Position numbers and translations under genes: made by a program. 5,604 nucleotides of DNA from contig JBEBSP010000180.1 of assembly GCA_040394255.1 (NCBI GenBank), positions 1-5,604 on the forward strand, read 5' to 3'. The notes under the pieces were generated by a model. It did not search any database. It was not told the origin of the DNA and worked only from the letters and a program-made list of their open reading frames with translations. Positions 1 through 5,604 of the stretch are shown here, in pieces. The first letter of the stretch is position 1. Each line of letters starts with the position of its first letter. The stretch is from Agaricicola taiwanensis_A (GTDB lineage Bacteria; Pseudomonadota; Alphaproteobacteria; Rhizobiales; Methylopilaceae).

Positions 1-762
<762 letters not shown>

Positions 763-770
763 AATTCACG

Positions 771-802
771 CACCATCCCCCGCATTGAGCGGGAGGATGG
801 TG
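771..802. terminator. Hairpin between convergent genes, likely bidirectional terminator
   Basis: CACCATCC (771-778) pairs with GGATGGTG (795-802), and CCCGC (779-783) pairs with GCGGG (789-793). This gives a 13-bp stem with a single bulged A (794) and a 5-base loop ATTGA. It starts 8 bases after the argG stop and ends 7 bases before the stop of the opposite gene, the expected place for a shared terminator. No clear U-run follows on either strand, so it may be an imperfect intrinsic terminator or an RNA 3'-end stabiliser. Confidence 0.7.
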
Positions 803-809
803 ATGATGA

Positions 810-1298
810 CTACCCCAGCGCGACCTTCTTGTTCTCGCCCATGTCCGGTTCCTTGCCGGTGACATTGGCGGCCAGCATCTTCAACCCCGCCACGATGGTG
901 CTGGACGGACCGTCCCAGAATTCCGCCATCTCGGGCTGGAAGCGCACGAGGCGGATGTTGGGATCTTCCGGGCCGTTGGGCCAGAAGGCTTCCGCGTCCT
1001 TGTCCCACAGCTCCTTGATCTTGGGCAGGTCGCGCACCACGTCGGCGCGGCCGGAGACCGACAGATAGGTGTTGTTCTTCGGCTCGGAGAAGGCGAGACA
1101 GGCGCGCGGGTCTTGGCGCAGTTCCTCGTCCTTGGCACCGCTGGCGTCGGTCAGGAAGAAGATGCTGTGCGTCTTGCGCTCGGCATGGCTGCTCATGGGG
1201 CGCGCGCGCAGCGAGCCGCCCGTGCTGGTGGTCAGCATGCAGATGTCGATGGTCTCGATGATGTCCCAGATCTTGGCCGTATCGTCGGCATGGCTCAT
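810..1298 (-). CDS. Pyridoxamine 5'-phosphate oxidase-fold flavoprotein, general stress protein 26-like
   Basis: Predicted 162-residue cytoplasmic protein with the split-barrel flavin-binding fold. Family members bind FMN or similar cofactors and are often stress-induced; the substrate is unknown and it need not make pyridoxal phosphate. Visible landmarks are a helical start with WDIIETIDICMLTT (11-24), then LRARPMSSH (30-38), the strand SIFFLTD (45-51), the strands ACLAFSEPKNNTYLSVSG (66-83), and a tail with FWPNGPEDPNIRLVRF (105-120) and AEFWDG (125-130). This order matches general stress protein 26 (COG3871-type) proteins. The ATG at 1298-1296 is chosen because AGGAG (1310-1306) sits 7 bases upstream and the fold begins there. 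The frame stays open upstream to an ATG at 1445, but that extra stretch is Arg/Thr-rich and unlike the family. It converges on argG and diverges from the membrane-VOC operon. Family assignment is good; function is inferred. Confidence 0.9.
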   Translation of the reverse strand: MSHADDTAKIWDIIETIDICMLTTSTGGSLRARPMSSHAERKTHSIFFLTDASGAKDEELRQDPRACLAFSEPKNNTYLSVSGRADVVRDLPKIKELWDKDAEAFWPNGPEDPNIRLVRFQPEMAEFWDGPSSTIVAGLKMLAANVTGKEPDMGENKKVALG

Positions 1299-1305
1299 GA
1301 TGCGT

Positions 1306-1310
1306 CTCCT
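1306..1310 (-). promoter_or_regulatory. Ribosome binding site fixing the start at 1298
   Basis: On the minus strand AGGAG is followed by 7 bases (ACGCATC) and then ATG. This selects the 162-residue form over an upstream in-frame ATG at 1445 that would add 49 residues. Confidence 0.8.
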
Positions 1311-1433
1311 GCGCGTTGCTGATGTGGTTTGAATCAACAACCAGCGGGTTGCGCGTCCGGTTCCACCGGCAATCATCCACAGGTAAGGTAAAAAACCATT
1401 CCCGCGCACCATACGGCAATGCTGACGGATCGT

Positions 1434-1446
1434 ATTGAATATCAAT
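1434..1446. promoter_or_regulatory. Small palindrome, possible operator
   Basis: ATTGA-ATA-TCAAT is a perfect inverted repeat of 5-base arms around 3 bases. It lies just downstream, in the minus direction, of the TATACT box at 1457-1452, where the transcript of the flavoprotein gene would start. That position suits a repressor site. The short arms could also arise by chance in AT-rich DNA. Confidence 0.3.
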
Positions 1447-1560
1447 TGGATAGTATATTTCCATAAAAATGAAATGAAGTTTTCAACAATGATTGTATAC
1501 TAATAAATATTATCTAATTAACGATTTGTTAGGCAGAATAAAGTTTGCGAATTTCTGCTC
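1441..1560. promoter_or_regulatory. AT-rich divergent promoter island
   Basis: Only 30 of these 120 bases are G or C, in sharp contrast to the GC-rich genes on both sides. It lies between the divergent flavoprotein gene and the membrane-VOC operon. Two near-consensus -10 boxes face away from each other: TATACT on the plus strand at 1496-1501 and TATACT on the minus strand at 1457-1452. They are part of the 7-base inverted repeat TAGTATA/TATACTA (1451-1457 and 1496-1502). Matching -35 boxes are weak; on the plus strand ATGAAG at 1474-1479 has 3 of 6 matches with 16-base spacing. No coding sequence is apparent here. Confidence 0.5.
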
Positions 1561-1562
1561 CC

Positions 1563-1568
1563 AAGGAG
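1563..1568 (+). promoter_or_regulatory. Ribosome binding site fixing the start at 1575
   Basis: AAGGAG lies 6 bases before ATG 1575. An in-frame ATG at 1545 would add 10 residues but would place this Shine-Dalgarno sequence inside the coding region, so 1575 is preferred. Confidence 0.8.
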
Positions 1569-1574
1569 CAGGAT

Positions 1575-2126
1575 ATGACCAGAACAAGACCATCCCCTCT
1601 TTCCGGCCGCCGATCCGGCTCACGGCTGGGACGCCTTCTCGCCGGCATGGCGGTGTCCGCCGCGGCGGCGGCCGCGATCATGGCCAGACCGGGCTCGGTC
1701 GCCCTGGCGCTGGCGGAGCCGCAGTGGCCGCAAGCCGCCCTTTGCGGCTTGGCCGCGCTTGCCTTGGGGGCGGGCCTCTTTCTGGTGCTGGATGCCCTGC
1801 CGGAGCCCCCGGTCTATGGCGCGGGACCGTCCGTGCCGCGCGGGGTGCTCGACACCATCGAGCATGAAACGCCGGCGGCGGTCCGGTCGGTGCGTTGGAA
1901 CATGCTTCTCAGCTCGGCCTGCCTGGGACTGCTGTCGGGGGGCTATCTTGTCGCCACCGCTCCGATCATCATGGAATTCCTCGCGGCCCGTGGCGACATC
2001 ACGGGCGGGGACACCGGCGCCTGGCGTGTGGCGGCCTCCCTGCCCGCGGCGGCGGTCCTGCTGTCGTCCGCCATGGCGTCGTTCCGGGCGGTCCGTCCCG
2101 AGGCGGTTCAAGGAGATCCACCATGA
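1575..2126 (+). CDS. Uncharacterised small membrane protein, about four transmembrane segments
   Basis: I do not recognise this 183-residue protein. It begins with a strongly basic cytoplasmic tail (Arg at 3, 5, 12, 13, 17 and 20), followed by hydrophobic stretches at about 21-47 (Ala-rich), 54-75, 110-136 and 150-172. Between segments 2 and 3 lies a soluble stretch of about 35 residues (PEPPVYGAGPSVPRGVLDTI and beyond). The short loop between segments 3 and 4 is Gly/Asp-rich. No catalytic motif, cysteine pair or lipobox stands out. It is the first gene after the AT-rich promoter island. Its TGA overlaps the ATG of the VOC gene (ATGA), so the two are translated together and probably act in one process. 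The Ala/Leu composition could be mistaken for frame shadow, but two good ribosome sites and the coupled neighbour support a real gene. The plus frame at 1759-2595 and the minus frame at 1620-2111 are Arg-rich and non-protein-like. Confidence 0.8.
   Translation: MTRTRPSPLSGRRSGSRLGRLLAGMAVSAAAAAAIMARPGSVALALAEPQWPQAALCGLAALALGAGLFLVLDALPEPPVYGAGPSVPRGVLDTIEHETPAAVRSVRWNMLLSSACLGLLSGGYLVATAPIIMEFLAARGDITGGDTGAWRVAASLPAAAVLLSSAMASFRAVRPEAVQGDPP
2110..2115 (+). promoter_or_regulatory. Ribosome binding site of the coupled VOC gene
   Basis: AAGGAG sits 7 bases before ATG 2123, inside the last codons of the membrane-protein gene. With the ATGA stop/start overlap it indicates translational coupling. 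Confidence 0.8.
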
Positions 2127-2536
2127 ACGAACAGAACATCAACATCATTCCGGCCATGCACTGCATCGACGCGCGCGCCGCCATCGATTGGCTGGTCCGC
2201 GCCTTCGGATGCGAGGCTGGCGCGGTCTACGAAGACGAAAACGGCGGCATTGCCCATGCCGAACTCTGGCTTGGCGGGGCATGCGTCATGCTTGGCAGCG
2301 CCCGCGACAACGATCTCGGCATGGTGCTGCCCGGCGCCGCGGGCGGGGTCACCCAGTCGGTCTATGCCGTCGTGGAGGATGCCGACGCCCATTTCGCCCG
2401 CGCCACGGCGGCGGGGGCGCAAGTGGTGCGCGCCATCGGGGACACGGCCTATGGCTCGCGGGAATATTCGGTCCGCGATCCGGAAGGCCATCTGTGGAGC
2501 TTCGGCACCTACAGGCCCACCCGCGCGCGGGTCTGA
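2123..2536 (+). CDS. VOC superfamily (glyoxalase / PhnB-like) protein
   Basis: This 137-residue cytoplasmic protein has the vicinal oxygen chelate fold: two beta-alpha-beta-beta-beta modules, normally a dimer with a metal or ligand pocket. Module 1 runs from NIIPAMHCIDARAAIDWLVR (7-26) to AHAELWLGGACVML (44-57). Module 2 starts at SVYAVVEDADAHFARATAAG (79-98) and closes with the signature YGSREYSVRDPEGHLWSFGT (110-129), typical of PhnB-like and bleomycin-resistance-like proteins. H45, E47 and residues near E121-H123 could line the pocket, but metal ligands cannot be assigned by eye. Substrate is unknown: the superfamily covers glyoxalases, dioxygenases, fosfomycin-type thiol transferases and antibiotic-binding proteins. 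The start at 2123 is supported by AAGGAG and by overlap with the membrane-protein gene. A plus-strand start at 1895 in the same frame would run through that upstream gene and is rejected. Confidence 0.9.
   Translation: MNEQNINIIPAMHCIDARAAIDWLVRAFGCEAGAVYEDENGGIAHAELWLGGACVMLGSARDNDLGMVLPGAAGGVTQSVYAVVEDADAHFARATAAGAQVVRAIGDTAYGSREYSVRDPEGHLWSFGTYRPTRARV
2519..2532. repeat. 14-bp perfect palindrome at the end of the VOC gene
   Basis: ACCCGCGCGCGGGT is its own reverse complement and covers codons for T-R-A-R-V just before the stop. In RNA it could fold as a short 5-bp GC hairpin with a CGCG loop. With only nine bases between the convergent stop codons, it may help end transcription, but GC-rich codons alone could produce it. 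Confidence 0.35.
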
Positions 2537-2545
2537 CGCCGGAAC

Positions 2546-3715
2546 CTATGGCGCGTCCTGCGCCAGGGCTTCCAGCACGGCATGCGCCGCCGTGATGCGC
2601 GCCGCGTTGGGAAAATTGCGGTTCGCCAGCATCACGACGCCGATCCTCTTCTCCGGCACGAAGGCGACATAGGCCGCGAAGCCGCCAGTGGAGCCGGTCT
2701 TGTTGAACAGCGCCGGCCCGGAAGGCATCTGCGGCGGGGTGAGGGGCGTCGCGGCATGGGCCTCCATGGCCATGGCCGTGGAGTTGCCGGCCAACAGCCG
2801 GTCCAATGCCACGGGGTAGGGATACCGCTCCCAGCCGAGTCCCTGTGTCGTGCCGCCGATCTGGAAATAACCGACATGGGTGTTCGCGACGGCGCGCGCC
2901 ATGGGCTCTTCCAGAGTTTCGGGCCGGATGTTGGCCTCCACATAGCGGATCATGTCGGCGGCGGTGGATTTGACGCCATAGGCCTCGGCATCGAGCACGC
3001 CCGGATTCACCCGGACGGGTTTGCCCGCCCTGTTGTGCCCCCAGGCATAGCGGTCCATGGCCGCCTTGGGCATGCGGATGTGGCTGTCGCGGAGGCCGAG
3101 TCTGGGAAAGACATCGCTTTCCATAAGGCCGGCGAAGTCGCGCCCCATGGCGAGGGCGGCGAGATGCCCGAACAGGCCGATGCTGGGATTGGAATAGCGC
3201 CGCTGCACGCCCGGCGCGGCGGCGGGCGTCCACCGCCGGAAATAGTCCGCCATCCCGGCCTTGGTGACCATGGCGGGAAACTGCAGCGGCAGGCCGCCCG
3301 CGGTGTAGGTGCCCAGATGGATCAGGCTGGCCCGGTCGATCGCGCTGCCGCGCAATTCGGGCATATATGCGCCGGGATGATCTTCCAGCGACAGCTTGCC
3401 GAGCGCCTGGGCATAGCCGGCCATGGTGGCGGTGAAGGTCTTGCTGACCGAGCCGATCTCGAACAGCGTGTCCTGCGTCACCGGCCTTTTCCCGTCCTTC
3501 GACGCGACGCCGTAGCTGAAGAAATACCGCCGCCCGTCGACCGTCACGGCCACGGCGATCCCCGGCACGTCGTGCTCCTTCAGCAGCGGGCGGAAGGAGC
3601 GGTCCACGGCCCCGGCGATCCGGGCCGGGGCCTCATCCGCCCGGGCTGAAGCCAGCAGGCAGGACGGGGCGAGCATCAGGGCAAGCAGCCAGATTGATCG
3701 CGCGGGAACGGTCAC
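2546..3715 (-). CDS. ampC: Class C beta-lactamase (AmpC type), periplasmic
   Basis: Serine hydrolase that opens the beta-lactam ring of penicillins and cephalosporins in the periplasm. The GTG start at 3715 gives 389 residues. Residues 1-26 form a signal peptide (MTVPARS, then hydrophobic IWLLALMLAPSCLL, then ASARA) with cleavage expected before D27, leaving about 363 residues, the usual AmpC length. Motifs: S89-V-S-K92 (nucleophile and lysine), Y174-S-N176 (the family usually has YAN or YSN), and K339-T-G341. Other conserved points are TAGGLPLQ with Q145, and N367/N370 near the C-terminus in LANRNFPN. Spacing S89-Y174 (85) and Y174-K339 (165) closely matches E. coli AmpC (86 and 165), so it is not merely a penicillin-binding or esterase relative. 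GTG is chosen for its Shine-Dalgarno sequence and signal peptide; an ATG at 3832 in the same frame adds 39 unlike residues. No ampR-like regulator lies next to it. The spectrum cannot be read from sequence. Confidence 0.95.
   Translation of the reverse strand: MTVPARSIWLLALMLAPSCLLASARADEAPARIAGAVDRSFRPLLKEHDVPGIAVAVTVDGRRYFFSYGVASKDGKRPVTQDTLFEIGSVSKTFTATMAGYAQALGKLSLEDHPGAYMPELRGSAIDRASLIHLGTYTAGGLPLQFPAMVTKAGMADYFRRWTPAAAPGVQRRYSNPSIGLFGHLAALAMGRDFAGLMESDVFPRLGLRDSHIRMPKAAMDRYAWGHNRAGKPVRVNPGVLDAEAYGVKSTAADMIRYVEANIRPETLEEPMARAVANTHVGYFQIGGTTQGLGWERYPYPVALDRLLAGNSTAMAMEAHAATPLTPPQMPSGPALFNKTGSTGGFAAYVAFVPEKRIGVVMLANRNFPNAARITAAHAVLEALAQDAP
2549..2565. terminator. Short GC hairpin at the convergent gene ends
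   Basis: TGGCGC (2549-2554) and GCGCCA (2560-2565) form a perfect 6-bp stem around a 5-base loop. It overlaps the last codons of the beta-lactamase gene and lies 12 bases past the VOC stop. There is no T-run, so a terminator role is only possible. Confidence 0.3.
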
Positions 3716-3882
3716 TTGCTTTCCTTTCGTCACGGGGGCATCGGGCGCAACGGCGTAACCGGGAGATCCGGAACATGCAACCGCATGCCCGCTTTCAATC
3801 CGAAGGAAGCTTGTGGAGATGGAATGTAACACAATCTAAACGCGAAACCGAAACAGTCTCCCATCTTTCGTGGGGGCATCGG
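3716..3882. promoter_or_regulatory. Divergent intergenic region between ampC and the EF-hand gene
   Basis: These 167 bases must hold the start signals of both genes. On the plus strand TTGTGG (3811-3816) and TCTAAA (3835-3840) with an 18-base gap are a weak sigma-70-like pair, 43 bases before the ATG. No convincing pair was found for the minus strand, and I see no clear operator. The stretch CGAAACCGAAAC (3843-3854) is a short direct repeat of CGAAAC. Confidence 0.35.
3721..3727 (-). promoter_or_regulatory. Ribosome binding site deciding the GTG start of ampC
   Basis: On the minus strand AAAGGAA precedes GTG 3715, with about 6 bases between the GGA core and the start. This places translation right at the signal peptide. 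A second GTG at 3733 in the same frame has no such site. Confidence 0.65.
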
Positions 3883-5604
3883 ATGATCGGTTCATTGCGG
3901 CTTTATCTGCTTGTGCCATGCCTGATCGCGGTCGCCCAAGCGGCGTTCGCCCAAGACAGCGATGGCGACACAACGCGTCGCCTCCTGGGTGGACGGGCCC
4001 AGACCACGCTCAAAGAACATCTGGACCGCACGCGCGAGGAATTTTTCACAAGCGATTACAACACCGACGGCAGGCTCTCGATCGAAGATGCCGCGGTGGG
4101 CCAGTCGATGGCCGCCGCCAGCCTGCGATCCGCAGCCATAGGAGCGCTCCTGGTCGCCGATCTCGATGGCGATCAGGTTGTGACGGTCGATGAGTTGAAG
4201 ACTGTGTTCCGGTACAAGGAAATGCGCCATGGCCGCATCGGTGATGAGGCGGCATTCCTTAAGAAGCACAGGAAGGTCCTCGCCAAGGACAAGGACGGCG
4301 ACGGCCGTATCACCTTTGCCGAGGCAGGCGCTCTTCCAGGGCTGTTCAGGCCTCAACGTCCATTCGGCCGCGCCGCTGTTCGTCCACTCGACAAGACGCT
4401 CACTCTCGATATCGATGGAGATGGAAGCGTCTCGCTGGTTGAGTATCAGGCGTGGCAGGAGGCCTATTTCAGAGCCGTGGATGCCGATTCGAACGGGACT
4501 CTTTCCCATGACGAAATCGCACGGGCGGCAAACGCAAGGCTCCGCACCGCGCGGCCGGACAAGGACCTGATCGACATCTCGGAAGACCGCGAAGCTGCCC
4601 GCAGGTCCGAGGCGGACAAGGTGCTTGCGGCCCGGAAGGCGGCCGATCCCTGCGCAATGCCCAAGGCCTCCGCGGCGGCACAGATCATCGCTGTCGGGGC
4701 TTATGAAACCGATACCCTCTCCAACATCGCGCTTGGCTCAAGGGATGACGTGACACAGACCGCTCCGATCGACATCGAGGCGGGTGACCGGCCCCTCTAT
4801 GTGGTCGTTGCGGCCTATGAGAACGTCATATGGCGGTTCACGGGAGCGACGGAACGCATCGAGCACGTCGTGCTTTCCGGGAGGCGAAAGTCCGGGTCGG
4901 ACGCTTCCGCCAGGCCGCGCGTCGGCCAGACCGGCATCGCGGCCGAAAAGACGACCTATGTGCCCAGCAACAACTGTCTCGGCTATTTCCACAAACCGCA
5001 ATCGCGCGAGGCGGTGCGGGCTTTTCAGCAGATCGAAGAGGGGGTTGGCCGTAAACCCGACCTTGTCGTCGCCGTGTATTCGGTGACACGCCTGCAGCTT
5101 CCGTCCAATCCTCAATTCTCGGCTCGCACGCAGCCAGGCCGGCTGCACGACGGCGAGCGCGATGTGACGTTCCAGAGCTACCGCGAGGTCGACGGCCTGG
5201 TTCGGGTCGAAACAGGACAGCGCGCTGATCCCGATCCCACCATCCGCCAGGCGCAGCTTTCACTGCGGCGTTTTTCCCCCGGAGGCGTCACCGAGATCAA
5301 TGCCCGGGATGTGAAAAGCGCGGTCGAAATCCTGCCTTACGACGTGCTGCCGCAGGAAGCGGGGCTGGTGCAATTGCTGCAGAGCGGCGCCCTCACCAAG
5401 GATCGGTCGGGCTCCTATGTCATCACCCGCGATATCCGCATCCCTGCCGGGCTGGCAGGCGCGCATTTGACCAGCTTCATGCTCGCCGACGGCGTACCGC
5501 CCCCGGCGGGAAATGCTGGCCATTCATCCGTTAAGTCCACCGATGGAAGCAGGCTGGCAGGGCCGGAACGCCCTATGCGCCTCCGCGGCCAGGTTCTTCC
5601 GGGT
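3883..5604 (+). CDS. Exported five-EF-hand protein with uncharacterised C-terminal region (3' end outside window)
   Basis: Open from ATG 3883 to the window end with no stop: 574 residues seen. Residues 1-23 are a signal peptide (MIGSLRLYLLVPCLIAVAQA, then AFA before Q24), so the protein is periplasmic or secreted. Five EF-hand calcium loops follow: 58-69 (D58, N60, D62, G63, D69), 93-104 (D93, D95, D97, E104, with Gln replacing the usual Gly at position 6), 136-147, 176-187 and 200-211, the last three canonical with Glu at position 12. Loops 4 and 5 are only 24 residues apart, as in many bacterial EF-hand tandems. A charged helical stretch (about 212-254) leads to a region I cannot name, from C257 on. 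It includes IIAVGAYETDTLSNIALGS (268-286), LYVVVAAYENVIWRFTGATE (305-324) and NNCLGYF with C365. C257 and C365 could form a disulfide. GGGGG at 3872-3876 is a weak ribosome site, but the signal peptide fixes the start. Calcium binding is well supported; function is unknown. Confidence 0.88.
   Translation, partial: MIGSLRLYLLVPCLIAVAQAAFAQDSDGDTTRRLLGGRAQTTLKEHLDRTREEFFTSDYNTDGRLSIEDAAVGQSMAAASLRSAAIGALLVADLDGDQVVTVDELKTVFRYKEMRHGRIGDEAAFLKKHRKVLAKDKDGDGRITFAEAGALPGLFRPQRPFGRAAVRPLDKTLTLDIDGDGSVSLVEYQAWQEAYFRAVDADSNGTLSHDEIARAANARLRTARPDKDLIDISEDREAARRSEADKVLAARKAADPCAMPKASAAAQIIAVGAYETDTLSNIALGSRDDVTQTAPIDIEAGDRPLYVVVAAYENVIWRFTGATERIEHVVLSGRRKSGSDASARPRVGQTGIAAEKTTYVPSNNCLGYFHKPQSREAVRAFQQIEEGVGRKPDLVVAVYSVTRLQLPSNPQFSARTQPGRLHDGERDVTFQSYREVDGLVRVETGQRADPDPTIRQAQLSLRRFSPGGVTEINARDVKSAVEILPYDVLPQEAGLVQLLQSGALTKDRSGSYVITRDIRIPAGLAGAHLTSFMLADGVPPPAGNAGHSSVKSTDGSRLAGPERPMRLRGQVLPG

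Noticed and set aside
1299..1445. N-terminal 49-residue extension of the flavoprotein gene
   Set aside because: The stretch is unlike the family, and a good Shine-Dalgarno sequence precedes the internal ATG at 1298.
1441..1560. AT-rich island as a trace of a mobile element or att site
   Set aside because: No terminal inverted repeats, target duplication, integrase or tRNA are visible; a promoter region explains it better.
1545..1574. Upstream ATG giving a 10-residue longer membrane protein
   Set aside because: The strong AAGGAG at 1563-1568 would fall inside the coding region and is correctly spaced for ATG 1575.
2349..3233. 294-codon minus-strand frame overlapping ampC in another frame
   Set aside because: Arg/Pro-rich sequence in the wrong frame of ampC; no family features.
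2582..3649. 355-codon plus-strand open frame opposite ampC
   Set aside because: It is antisense to a gene with complete AmpC motifs; its product is rich in Gly, His and Arg with no recognisable fold, typical of a shadow frame in GC-rich DNA.
3955..3990. Possible sixth EF-hand loop at residues 25-36 (DSDGD)
   Set aside because: After D25, D27 and D29 there is no Gly at position 6, position 8 is Arg and position 12 is Gly, so it cannot form a normal calcium loop.
3892..4509. 205-codon minus-strand open frame opposite the EF-hand gene
   Set aside because: It lies antisense to the five EF-hand loops, which are clearly coding on the plus strand; no motif or ribosome site supports it.

Overview
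This GC-rich window carries genes on both strands. The codon bias and the ArgG sequence suggest an alphaproteobacterium, perhaps Sphingomonadales or Hyphomicrobiales. That placement is inferred from protein style only and is not proven. Nothing in the window is a mobile element, an RNA gene or a CRISPR array. It looks like ordinary chromosome at the edge of a core gene (argG), followed by accessory housekeeping, stress and resistance genes.

Layout, left to right. (1) The 3' part of argG (argininosuccinate synthase, + strand) ends at 762. (2) A strong hairpin at 771-802 separates it from a convergent minus-strand gene, 810-1298, for a general-stress-type pyridoxamine 5'-phosphate oxidase-fold flavoprotein. 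(3) An island at 1441-1560 with only 30 G/C in 120 bases forms a divergent control region. It holds mirror-image TATACT boxes and a small palindrome. (4) On the plus strand lies a two-gene operon: an uncharacterised small membrane protein (1575-2126), translationally coupled through an ATGA overlap to a VOC/PhnB-type glyoxalase-fold protein (2123-2536). (5) Tail-to-tail with it, nine bases away, is a complete class C beta-lactamase (AmpC type) on the minus strand, 2546-3715. It starts at GTG and has all catalytic motifs. (6) Head-to-head with the beta-lactamase, a plus-strand gene begins at 3883 and runs off the right edge without a stop. It encodes an exported protein with five EF-hand calcium-binding loops followed by a C-terminal region of at least about 320 residues that I do not recognise.

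How they work together: argG serves arginine biosynthesis and appears unrelated to the rest. The membrane protein and the VOC protein are made together and probably share a job. The beta-lactamase would protect the cell wall from beta-lactams in the periplasm; no ampR-type regulator lies next to it here. The EF-hand protein would also act outside the cytoplasm. The least described parts are the membrane-VOC pair and the C-terminal half of the EF-hand protein.
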